A stretch of DNA of 13,247 nt, from contig JAUWXS010000008.1 of NCBI GenBank assembly GCA_030616265.1, forward strand, positions 1 to 13,247. Reading direction: 5' to 3'. Positions 6,909 through 13,247 of the stretch are shown here, in pieces. Numbering within the stretch: position 1 is the stretch's first letter; the number at the start of each line of letters is the position of its first letter. This stretch comes from Dehalococcoidia bacterium (GTDB lineage: Bacteria > Chloroflexota > Dehalococcoidia > Dehalococcoidales > BS750m-G39). A program made the position numbers and the translations under genes. Below the pieces are notes generated by a model, which worked only from the letters and a program-made list of their open reading frames with translations, was not told the origin of the DNA and did no database searches.

Positions 6909-7469
6909 TTAGTCTTCCCCAGTTATTCTTCTGCGTTTGGTACGACGTTTACCTACCCACAAACCTTTGAAGAAGCTCTGGTTTAGTAGATACCGGTTAT
7001 CGGCTACATCCAAGAGGTCCTTGGATACCCCTCTCTCGAAGTAGGCTACCTCAACATGCTTACCCATGTTCTTTACAGCTTGAAGAGCATAAGCGAAATC
7101 AGAGTCACCGCTCACGAGCATTGCCACGTCGTAGAAGTCATTCCAAGCAAAATATAGCAGGTCTGTAGCTAACATAACATCTACACCCTTCTCAACAGGG
7201 ATACCCTGCGTCACTTTGGTACTCCCTAGTCGAATCTCTAGATATGGTGTCTTGCGCAGGTTATCAAGGAATTCCTGTTGTTCTCGATAGCCATCAGGCC
7301 GTTGAATTGAGTCCTGTAAGATGTTGTAGTAATATGTTCGGAACAAATGTCTGGAGCTACATAGCTTGCTGGTAAAATCAGCAAAGTTGAGGTCATAGCG
7401 CCTAAAGTTGCTTCGTAGAGCGTGATACAGATTGCTACCATCTATGAAGATTGCGACTCTATTTTCCAT
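6909..7469 (-). CDS. NYN-domain (LabA/PIN-like) protein
   Basis: This 186-residue protein has the NYN fold, a PIN-like metal-dependent nuclease domain. Acidic motifs in order are FIDGSNLYH at 8-16 (Asp10, Asn13), KGVDVMLATDLL at 94-105 (Asp97, Asp103) and LVSGDSDF at 118-125 (Asp122, Asp124), matching the family's active-site cluster. A strongly basic tail (GKRRTKRRR, about 173-181) could contact RNA. The start is taken at ATG 7469, which has AAAGGAGAAGG just before it and begins right at the domain. The longer version from ATG 7562 adds 31 residues unlike the domain and would begin upstream of the predicted transcription start. The target RNA is unknown and no antitoxin-like partner is adjacent. 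The gene converges on the acyl-CoA dehydrogenase operon with 65 bp between. Confidence 0.87.
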   Translation of the reverse strand: MENRVAIFIDGSNLYHALRSNFRRYDLNFADFTSKLCSSRHLFRTYYYNILQDSIQRPDGYREQQEFLDNLRKTPYLEIRLGSTKVTQGIPVEKGVDVMLATDLLYFAWNDFYDVAMLVSGDSDFAYALQAVKNMGKHVEVAYFERGVSKDLLDVADNRYLLNQSFFKGLWVGKRRTKRRRITGED

Positions 7470-7536
7470 AACCTTCTCCTTTTGAAACTTGCCAGTGGCT
7501 ATTGACGGTATTACCGGTTCTCTCTGGCCTAACCTA

Positions 7537-7545
7537 ATTATACCA
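7537..7545 (-). promoter_or_regulatory. Extended -10 promoter of the NYN gene
   Basis: On the minus strand TGGTATAAT (7545-7537) is a perfect extended -10 element. No good -35 lies 16-18 bp upstream; a TTGACA at 7575-7570 is too far (27 bp). The predicted start near 7530 gives a leader of about 60 nt containing two small palindromes (CGGTATTACCG at 7506-7516 and GCCAGTGGC at 7491-7499). Confidence 0.5.
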
Positions 7546-7668
7546 CTGGGAAAGCTTACCATTCCATCTTGTCAAGCCAATGTCTCGGGATTCTGGCTAA
7601 AAATCACCTTTTGGCTGATTGTGTAATAGACCCGGGAACCCTCTCCATATCTGTTAGCGTCCAGACCT

Positions 7669-7788
7669 CTGGTAACCAGCTGGCATTGGACAAAGAGGGG
7701 CTGATGGTGTAATCTATAGCAAGACCGATTTAACTGAGAGGTTCGGCTGTGGCGAAAACCTACCTAAGGAAGACAGGTAACCTGCTGG
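7669..7788. repeat. Two 15-bp dyad motifs 105 bp apart
   Basis: CTGGTAACCAGCTGG (7669-7683) and CAGGTAACCTGCTGG (7774-7788) match at 13 of 15 positions. The two differences fall at symmetric positions of the 11-bp palindrome and compensate for each other, so both copies keep a perfect dyad. The offset is 105 bp. They are candidate binding sites for a dimeric regulator, though shorter GGTAACC cores also occur in coding sequence here (for example near 8620 and 8760). Confidence 0.45.
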
Positions 7789-7896
7789 TTGCGGACTTTA
7801 GATATCATTTCTATCCTCAAACAGACACCTGAGTGAAGAGCCCGGCCATACAGTCCAGGCGCGCCAGTATATCCAAAATTTTAAACCTTGAGTCCA

Positions 7897-7932
7897 CTAA
7901 TCCTTCCTTAGTATGCCTAATTTCTCATTAGT
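7897..7932. repeat. Tandem CTAA-N7-TTAG dyads with 20-bp period
   Basis: CTAA (7897-7900) with TTAG (7908-7911), and CTAA (7917-7920) with TTAG (7928-7931), have the same 7-bp centre and lie 20 bp apart, about two helical turns. Aligned over 16 bp the copies agree at 12 positions. They sit about 80-110 bp before the methyltransferase operon, where an activator or repressor would bind. The sequence is A+T-rich, so chance is a real alternative. Confidence 0.35.
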
Positions 7933-8008
7933 TAACTCTTATTTACTGGTTTTCTTTTTAATAGTTACCTGACCTTAATAAAGCAGAGGTGGAAGATAGA
8001 ATCGAGCT

Positions 8009-9451
8009 ATGATTCGTAAAGGATTAGCCGGCGGCAGTTTCCAGCCGCTAAATGAAGAGTCCATAGCCAAGATACACCAGACGGTGATGGCGGTTATCGA
8101 GGAGGTGGGTTTCGAGGTAAACTCGGAGGCAGCCCTTCGGCTCTTTGAGCAGGCAGGGGCCTGGGTGGATAGAGAGGAACGGCGGGTACGCCTGCCTCAG
8201 GCAAAAGCCCAGGAGCTGATAGGGATGGCACCGCCCGAGGTCAGGCTCTGTGGCCAGGAAGAAAAGCATGACATCCTACTCGGCGGCAGCCGGGTTTATA
8301 CCGGGACGGGGGGAACCGCCCTCTATATCTATGAGCCGGCTACCAAGCAGAAGCGGACGGCTACCCTGGAAGACCTGAAACGTATCGCCAGGCTGGTTAA
8401 CCGCCTGGATAATATCCATCTTTTTATGCTGCCCACCTATCCCAATGGGCTCCCCATAGAGCAGGTTGATGTAAATCGCTTCTTTGCCGGTCTGGACAAT
8501 ACCACCAAGCATATCATGGGGGGGGTTTATACTCTGGACGGGGTTAAGCAGGTAATAAGGATGGCCGAGATGGTGGCTGGTTCCGCCGAAAAACTGCTCG
8601 AGCGTCCTCTCATCTCCATGGTAACCTGCAGCAGCATAAGCCCCCTGAAGATTGATGCCCAGTACGGTGACCTGGTAATAGAGATTGCCCAGCGGGGCAT
8701 CCCCGTGGTATGTCCGGCTGAGCCGTTGTGCGGGGCGACCTCGCCGATAACGCTGGCCGGTAACCTGGTGATTCAGACGGCGGACTCGCTGATGGGCGTT
8801 ATGCTTACCCAGATAGTTAAGCCGGGGACGCCGGTTATCTTTGGCTCGGTGGCGACCAACACCGACCTCAGAGACCTCAAGTATCTGGGCGGTTCGGTGG
8901 AGATGGGGCTGCTGAACGCCGCCGGTGCCCAGATGGCACAGTTTTACCATCTTCCCTTCTACGCTACCGGTGGTATGACCGATTCTAAAGTACTGGATGC
9001 CCAGGGCGGCTACGAGTCGGCTATAACCAGCCTCCTCTGTGCCCTGGCCGGCGCCAATTTCATCCACGATGCTGCCGGGATGATGGAATTCGCTCTAACG
9101 GCCTGTTATGAGAAGTTCGTCATCGATAATGAGATATTGGGGATGGTGATGAGGGCGGTTGACGGCATTAAGGTCAACAAAGATACCCTGGCCTTTGACC
9201 TCATCAAGGAGGTGGGGCCTGGGGGTAATTTCGTTGCCGCCAAGCACACCCGGCGCTTCATGCGCCGTGAGCACTACCGGCCTTCTTTGAGTGACCAGAA
9301 CACCCGGGAGGAATGGGAGGCTAAGGGGGGCAAGGCTATCTGGCAGAAGGCGGGAGAAAGAGCGCGGCGGCTTATCGCTGAGCATAAATATCACCTGCCT
9401 GTGGAAGTAAGACAGCAGATACTCTCCGAAATAACCGGCATTGTGGATTGA
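8009..9451 (+). CDS. MttB-superfamily (non-pyrrolysine) corrinoid methyltransferase
   Basis: This is a 480-residue cytoplasmic protein of the trimethylamine methyltransferase superfamily, which transfers a methyl group from a methylated amine to the cobalt of a partner corrinoid protein. Family motifs are LDNTTKHIMGG at 162-172, GGMTDSK at 321-327 followed by AQGGYE, ANFIHDAAGMME at 349-360, and the C-terminal EVGPGGNF (401-408) with HTRRFMRREHY (413-423). No in-frame TAG interrupts it and it has normal length. It therefore resembles the pyrrolysine-free MtgB class (glycine betaine; relatives act on proline betaine or carnitine) rather than true MttB. The substrate is unknown. An in-frame stop at 7997-7999 makes ATG 8009 the only sensible start, though its ribosome site is weak. 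It heads an operon with a paralogue, a corrinoid protein and an amide-synthetase-like gene. Confidence 0.9.
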   Translation: MIRKGLAGGSFQPLNEESIAKIHQTVMAVIEEVGFEVNSEAALRLFEQAGAWVDREERRVRLPQAKAQELIGMAPPEVRLCGQEEKHDILLGGSRVYTGTGGTALYIYEPATKQKRTATLEDLKRIARLVNRLDNIHLFMLPTYPNGLPIEQVDVNRFFAGLDNTTKHIMGGVYTLDGVKQVIRMAEMVAGSAEKLLERPLISMVTCSSISPLKIDAQYGDLVIEIAQRGIPVVCPAEPLCGATSPITLAGNLVIQTADSLMGVMLTQIVKPGTPVIFGSVATNTDLRDLKYLGGSVEMGLLNAAGAQMAQFYHLPFYATGGMTDSKVLDAQGGYESAITSLLCALAGANFIHDAAGMMEFALTACYEKFVIDNEILGMVMRAVDGIKVNKDTLAFDLIKEVGPGGNFVAAKHTRRFMRREHYRPSLSDQNTREEWEAKGGKAIWQKAGERARRLIAEHKYHLPVEVRQQILSEITGIVD

Positions 9452-9482
9452 GATAGGCTGATGGTCCGAGAGGAGGAGTAAA

Positions 9483-11024
9483 TTGCCCAGAGAGGGAATA
9501 CTAGTTCCTAATCCATATGAGAGAATTACCGATGAGCAAGTACAGCAAATTCACCAGGCTTCACTGCAGATACTGGTTGACCCCGGCCTGATTTGCTTTA
9601 GTAAGAAAGCGGCGGAAATATTTCGCGGTAATGGTGCTGAGGTTACCACTACTTCTTCCGGTGACAATCCCTGCTGGCATATAAAGATACCGGAAAAACT
9701 GGTTAAAGAGGCCCTTGATAGCGCCCCCAAGACGGTCAAGCTGGGCGCCCGGAACCCGGATAATGCCCTGATAATGAAGGGCGATGAGCCGAGGGTCTAC
9801 TTTATCTCCGGCTCGGAGACCAATATCTGGCTGGATGTCGATTTTCCTACCTATGTCAAGAAGTCTGATAATAGTGTTGAGATTCAGGTGCCGGAGTTTC
9901 ACCCGCGGCGCGCCACCGTGGCTGACCTCTGCCAGTCGGCACACGTCTGCGAGCACCTGGAGACGCTGGACGGCTACATCCGTACCGTAAACATCCAGGA
10001 TGAAGACATCACCGAGGATAATAAGGATGTCAACAAGTTTTTCGCCTCGCTGAATAACACCACCAAGCACTTTATGTCGGGGCTGACCAAACTGGAACAG
10101 CTGGATAATGTGGTGAGGATGGCCGAGCTGATAGCGGGGGGAAAAGAGGCGCTCAAAGAAAATCCCATCATTTCTTTTATCACCTGCCTGGTCAAGAGCC
10201 CGCTGCAGTTCGTTGAGGATACCACCGATACCTTTATCGAGGTCTGCCAGAGGGGACTGCCCACCGTAGTTTCCTCATCCCCCCAGGCGGGGACAACGGC
10301 TCCCATCAAAGAGGCGGGCATTATGGCCCAGATAAATGCCGAGGTCCTGGCCGGCATAACCCTGGGGCAGCTGGTAAACAAAGGGACGCCGCTGCTGTAC
10401 GGCAGCGTGCCGGTGAGGGCGCGGATGGATACCCTGGGCGATTCCTACGGCGCGGTGGAGACCAGCCAGTATAACATTGACTGTGTTCAGATGGCGCGTT
10501 TCTACAAAATACCCAACTATTCCACCTCAGGGGTGTGCGATACCAAGATACCGGGGCAGCAGGCATCGATAGAGAGATTGTTTTCGGATATTGTGGTTAC
10601 CATGAGCGGGCCCCAGTACCTGCACTGTGCCTACGGTCTCCTCGACGGCAACGCCGTTTTCTGCCTGCTTCAGGCGGTCCTGGACGACGCCCACTTCCAG
10701 ATGCTCAAGTTTTTCCTGAGACCGGCGCGGATTAATCAGCCAGAGCTGAACGAGGTTCTGAAGCAGATAAAAGAAGTGGTGGCGACACCGCAGAAGCTGT
10801 ACATCCGCTATATTCGTCAGGTGATGCGTAGCGGGGAAATCTCGCTACCCTATCCCTTTGAAGGGGATGGGGAGAGCGACAGCGTCTTCGCCCTAGCCTA
10901 CCAGAGGATGAACGAGCTTCTAGCCAAACCGATAGAGTACATAGCCCCGGATACCACGGCAAAGATATTCCAGGAGATTCCCGGGCTGTTGCCCAGGCTG
11001 AACGTTTATAAAGAAGGGAAGTAG
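9483..11024 (+). CDS. Divergent MttB-superfamily methyltransferase paralogue, TTG start
   Basis: This 513-residue protein is related to the preceding one by eye over most of its length (FFASLNNTTKH at 186-196 against FFAGLDNTTKH), but it is clearly diverged. The GGMTDSK motif reads SGVCDTK (349-355), the NFIHDAAGMME segment becomes YLHCAYGLLDG (379-389), there is extra sequence around 112-140, and the C-terminal GPGGNF/HTRRF motif is missing, replaced by an unrelated tail. No in-frame amber codon is present. The start is TTG 9483, chosen because AGGAGG lies 6 bp upstream and no in-frame ATG exists near the N-terminus. It may be a second methyltransferase with another substrate, or a non-catalytic partner of the first. 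It is 31 bp behind the first paralogue and only 2 bp before the corrinoid protein gene. Confidence 0.85.
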   Translation: MPREGILVPNPYERITDEQVQQIHQASLQILVDPGLICFSKKAAEIFRGNGAEVTTTSSGDNPCWHIKIPEKLVKEALDSAPKTVKLGARNPDNALIMKGDEPRVYFISGSETNIWLDVDFPTYVKKSDNSVEIQVPEFHPRRATVADLCQSAHVCEHLETLDGYIRTVNIQDEDITEDNKDVNKFFASLNNTTKHFMSGLTKLEQLDNVVRMAELIAGGKEALKENPIISFITCLVKSPLQFVEDTTDTFIEVCQRGLPTVVSSSPQAGTTAPIKEAGIMAQINAEVLAGITLGQLVNKGTPLLYGSVPVRARMDTLGDSYGAVETSQYNIDCVQMARFYKIPNYSTSGVCDTKIPGQQASIERLFSDIVVTMSGPQYLHCAYGLLDGNAVFCLLQAVLDDAHFQMLKFFLRPARINQPELNEVLKQIKEVVATPQKLYIRYIRQVMRSGEISLPYPFEGDGESDSVFALAYQRMNELLAKPIEYIAPDTTAKIFQEIPGLLPRLNVYKEGK

Positions 11025-11026
11025 TA

Positions 11027-11722
11027 ATGACTGAAGACGATATTGTTGCCCGGCTTAAGGAGAATGTTATCCAGGGAAGGAAGACCCAGCAAGATGAGGG
11101 TATAGATGAGAAGTTATCGGGGACACCGGGGGTGGTGGAGTTGACCCGCTTGGCGCTGGAGAAAAATATCAAGCCAGAGGAGATAATTAATAAGGCTTTG
11201 ACGGTGGGAATGCGGGTGGTGGGGGAGAAATATTCCACCAAGGAATACTTTATCCCCGACATGCTGGCTTCGGCTGAGGCGGTAGGCGAGGCTATGGATA
11301 TTCTCAAGCCGCTCCTTGAGGCGGCAAATGTTGAGACGAAGGGAAAATTCGCCATCGCCACGTTGAAGGGGGATACCCATGACATCGGCAAGAACATCGT
11401 TGCTATCTTGCTCAAAGGGGCGGGCTATGAGGTAAACGACCTGGGTACTGATGTGCCTACGGAAAAGATTATCGAGTTTATCAGGAAAGAGAGCCCCGAT
11501 TACCTGGGTCTATCGGCGCTGCTTACCACTACCATGACCGAGATGGGGGTGGTTATCGAAGCCCTGAAGGACGGTGGTTTAAGGGATAGGGTTAAGGTTC
11601 TCATCGGGGGGGCGGCGGTGTCTGATGAGTATGCTCAGGAAATAGGCGCTGATGCCTATTGTGTGGATGGTTTCCATGCCATCAAGGTGCTGGATTCTTT
11701 TCAACGGGCGAAAAGTAATTGA
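11027..11722 (+). CDS. Corrinoid (cobalamin-binding) methyltransferase protein
   Basis: This 231-residue methyl carrier consists of a helical cap domain (about 1-105) and a Rossmann-like cobalamin domain (about 106-231). The B12 signature is DTHDIGKN at 116-123, with His118 as the lower-axial cobalt ligand. It is followed by SALLTTTM at 163-170 and IGGAAV at 193-198, which complete the DxHxxG...S/T...GG pattern. It should accept a methyl group from one or both MttB-family proteins encoded just upstream and pass it to tetrahydrofolate through a second methyltransferase not present here. ATG 11027 begins 2 bp after the previous stop, with an AAGGGA site inside that gene's end, implying coupled translation. 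The ferredoxin-type activator needed to re-reduce the cobalt is also absent from the window. Confidence 0.95.
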   Translation: MTEDDIVARLKENVIQGRKTQQDEGIDEKLSGTPGVVELTRLALEKNIKPEEIINKALTVGMRVVGEKYSTKEYFIPDMLASAEAVGEAMDILKPLLEAANVETKGKFAIATLKGDTHDIGKNIVAILLKGAGYEVNDLGTDVPTEKIIEFIRKESPDYLGLSALLTTTMTEMGVVIEALKDGGLRDRVKVLIGGAAVSDEYAQEIGADAYCVDGFHAIKVLDSFQRAKSN

Positions 11723-11754
11723 GATATAGCTGCATTGAATAAAGGAGAGGGGCT

Positions 11755-13242
11755 ATGGCCGGAATTGCTGGAGTTAAGGGTGCAGATAATGGCGAACTGG
11801 CTCGTATGCTGGAGAGAATCAAGCATCGTGGTCCCCACGAGACCTGGATAAATCAGGAGCAGGGGGTAAATCTGGGGTGCTGTGAGCTCAATATGGGGGG
11901 GGACTCCAGGCCCGGCTCACACTATACCGCCGATGGCGATAGGGCGGTGGTGCTCGATGGGCGTGTGTATAATCAGGAGAAGGGAAGCAAGACCGACGCC
12001 GAGGCGGTGCTGGCGCTGTATAATAAATTCGGTGCCCGGTTTGCCGAGAGGATAGACGGGGACTTTGCCTGCGCTATCTCTGACGGCGGCCAGTTGATAC
12101 TGGCCCGAGACTGGGCCGGCATAAAGCCGCTTTACTACGGGCATAGCGAGGGAAAGCTGTGCTTCGCCTCGGAGGCGAAGAGCCTGGTGGGTATTGCTGA
12201 CGACGTTAAGGAATTTCCGCCGGGCTATATTTATTCCCCGGAACTGGGATTCCTGGACTATTCCCGCCAGAAGGTGGAAACCCCCGATTTTGAGAATTAT
12301 GAGCAGGCCAAGAAGGTGTTGCGCAAGCTACTGGTAGAGGCGACCGAGAAGCGGATGAAAGACGGGGCGGTGGGGGGAGTTCTGTTGAGCGGCGGGCTGG
12401 ACAGCAGCCTTATAATCTACATGGCTCATGAGATAAATCCAGATATCGAAGCCTTTACCGTAAGTATGGAGGAAGGGGAGGACCTGCCGCTGGCTAAAGA
12501 TGTTACCAAATACCTGGGTGTTAAGCATCACATTTTGATGTTCGGGGAAAAGGAGATAAACGAGATTTTGACTCAAGCCATCTCTCACCAGGAGATGTAT
12601 GAGGAAAGCTGTGTGCACGGGGCAATTGCCAATTTCCTGGCGGCACGGTTCGTTAAGCCGTATACCAGTTGCGTTTTCACCGGCGAGGGAGCTGATGAGT
12701 TTCTCGGCGGCTATGACGGGCAGTTCAAGCAGGGGGAGAACCCGGAGGAGGTCGCCAGTATAGTGGACAAGCTTATCCATGTCGCCCACAACACGGCGTT
12801 GCAGAGGCTGGATAGATTGGGAGCGGCCAATTCCATAGAAACCCGTACCCCCTTTCTCGACACCAGGGTGATGGACTTCTGCCTGAAGATTCCGCTGGAG
12901 TACAAGATTCACGGTGAGGAACAGGTCGGCAAGTGGGTCCTGCGCCAGGCCTTTGAGGACTCCCTGCCCGAACATATCATCTACCAGCCGAAACGGTTCT
13001 TTGCCCAGGGGTCGGGGGTGGCCTATATTATGCGTAAAATAGCCGAGAAACACATCACCGAAAAGGAACTGGAAGAGCACAACAAAATAGAGGGTAACCC
13101 CTGGCTATCTTCCGTGGAAGAACTTTACTACTACCGGATATTTAAGGAGACCCTCCCCGGGCCTGCCTTTGACCGGCTGGTGGGCCGGTGGGACCCGTTC
13201 CGGCCGGCCTTCTTCCGTGATATAGAGAAAGAGATTTCATAA
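11755..13242 (+). CDS. Asparagine-synthetase-like protein with an inactivated glutaminase domain
   Basis: This 495-residue protein has the two-domain asparagine synthetase B layout. The C-terminal synthetase domain is intact: the pyrophosphate loop LLSGGLDSS at 210-218, FTGEGADEFLGGY at 308-320, and SIETRTPFLD at 360-369, so ATP-dependent adenylation of a carboxylate is expected. The N-terminal glutaminase domain is altered. It begins MAGIAG instead of MCGI, so Ala2 replaces the Cys nucleophile. The usual NGEIYN reads DGRVYN (68-73), and the Arg of the RLSI strand aligns with Glu44. Glutamine hydrolysis is therefore unlikely; free ammonia or another amine would be the nucleophile. ATG 11755 follows AAAGGAGAGG. 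It is 32 bp after the corrinoid gene in the same operon, unusual company for this family. The true substrate is unknown; beta-lactam synthetase-type chemistry is a precedent for such Cys loss. Confidence 0.85.
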   Translation: MAGIAGVKGADNGELARMLERIKHRGPHETWINQEQGVNLGCCELNMGGDSRPGSHYTADGDRAVVLDGRVYNQEKGSKTDAEAVLALYNKFGARFAERIDGDFACAISDGGQLILARDWAGIKPLYYGHSEGKLCFASEAKSLVGIADDVKEFPPGYIYSPELGFLDYSRQKVETPDFENYEQAKKVLRKLLVEATEKRMKDGAVGGVLLSGGLDSSLIIYMAHEINPDIEAFTVSMEEGEDLPLAKDVTKYLGVKHHILMFGEKEINEILTQAISHQEMYEESCVHGAIANFLAARFVKPYTSCVFTGEGADEFLGGYDGQFKQGENPEEVASIVDKLIHVAHNTALQRLDRLGAANSIETRTPFLDTRVMDFCLKIPLEYKIHGEEQVGKWVLRQAFEDSLPEHIIYQPKRFFAQGSGVAYIMRKIAEKHITEKELEEHNKIEGNPWLSSVEELYYYRIFKETLPGPAFDRLVGRWDPFRPAFFRDIEKEIS

Positions 13243-13247
13243 CCTGC

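Larger units (their letters stand above)
7470..8008. other. 539-bp non-coding region before the methyltransferase operon
   Basis: The first about 75 bp serve the NYN gene. The rest lacks a convincing gene: reading frames are short and without good ribosome sites. I looked for a cobalamin riboswitch, tRNA and T-box features and found none. It does contain two pairs of dyad elements, listed separately. The final 110 bp are A+T-rich, as expected for a promoter, but I see no -35/-10 pair good enough to call. Its length suggests regulation of the downstream operon or loss of a former gene. Confidence 0.6.

Noticed and set aside
7470..7562. N-terminal extension of the NYN protein to ATG 7562
   Set aside because: The extra 31 residues contain no domain sequence, the predicted promoter lies inside them, and ATG 7469 has a good ribosome site.
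7734..7832. Short plus-strand open frame of about 32 codons, with GTG 7749, in the spacer before the methyltransferase operon
   Set aside because: It is too short, has only a weak ribosome site, overlaps one of the dyad motifs, and matches no family I know.
7470..8008. Possible cobalamin riboswitch ahead of the corrinoid operon
   Set aside because: I looked for the conserved B12-box and CCCGCCACTG-type core on both strands and found only isolated fragments, not an ordered structure.
8276..9067. Long minus-strand reading frame (263 codons) opposite the first MttB-family gene
   Set aside because: It is antisense to a gene with clear family motifs, its translation resembles no family, and it has no credible ribosome site; it reflects codon composition of the real gene.
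8009..11024. Pyrrolysine (in-frame TAG) in the MttB-family genes
   Set aside because: Both frames are uninterrupted across the region where MttB carries pyrrolysine; TAG appears only as the terminal stop of the second gene.
10732..11415. Minus-strand reading frame (227 codons) spanning the second MttB-family gene and the corrinoid gene
   Set aside because: It crosses the junction of two well-supported plus-strand genes and has low-complexity Ser-rich content typical of a shadow frame.
12328..13080. Minus-strand reading frame (250 codons) opposite the synthetase-like gene
   Set aside because: It is antisense to intact synthetase motifs and has no recognisable domain.

Overview
The window looks like a piece of an anaerobic bacterial chromosome at roughly 50-55 % G+C. 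The gene content (a corrinoid methyltransferase operon with non-pyrrolysine MttB-family proteins, a DegV protein, unusual acyl-CoA dehydrogenases) and the C-rich/G-rich hairpin-and-T-run spacers fit a Dehalococcoidia-type Chloroflexota from anoxic sediment or groundwater. That placement is an inference from style; no rRNA or other phylogenetic marker is present. I see no tRNA, CRISPR array, insertion sequence or phage gene.

Layout. (1) 1-1662: a hairpin-rich spacer, a dUTPase-like gene on the minus strand, and divergently a DegV fatty-acid-binding protein whose promoter carries a tandemly duplicated -10 element. (2) 1833-3520: a two-gene transporter unit. A 62-residue two-helix membrane protein overlaps by 4 bp a 500-residue sodium:solute symporter that starts at GTG 2018. 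(3) 3527-6843: a minus-strand cupin gene diverging from two consecutive acyl-CoA dehydrogenase paralogues. The 216-bp divergent region holds two well-formed sigma70-type promoters, each overlapped by its own inverted repeat. (4) 6909-7469: a NYN-domain (PIN-like nuclease fold) gene on the minus strand with an extended -10 promoter. (5) 7470-8008: a 539-bp non-coding stretch with two sets of paired dyads. (6) 8009-13242: a tight four-gene operon of two MttB-superfamily methyltransferases, a corrinoid protein and an asparagine-synthetase-like enzyme.

How it may work together. The symporter plus small subunit could import a methylated or acidic solute. The MttB-family pair would move a methyl group from a quaternary or tertiary amine (glycine-betaine type, because no in-frame amber/pyrrolysine codon exists) to the corrinoid protein. 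The acyl-CoA dehydrogenase pair could process a CoA-linked carbon skeleton. The substrate is not shown by the sequence. The methylcobalamin:tetrahydrofolate methyltransferase and the corrinoid-reactivating ferredoxin-type protein that such systems need are not in the window.

The most unusual points are enzymes that keep their fold but lack expected catalytic residues. The asparagine-synthetase-like protein has Ala in place of the Cys nucleophile after Met1, and its glutamine-binding residues are changed while its synthetase domain is intact. Both acyl-CoA dehydrogenases have Leu where the catalytic Glu normally sits and no Glu at the alternative position. The second MttB paralogue lacks the family's usual C-terminal glycine-rich motif. 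Together these suggest a specialised pathway rather than textbook versions of these enzymes.
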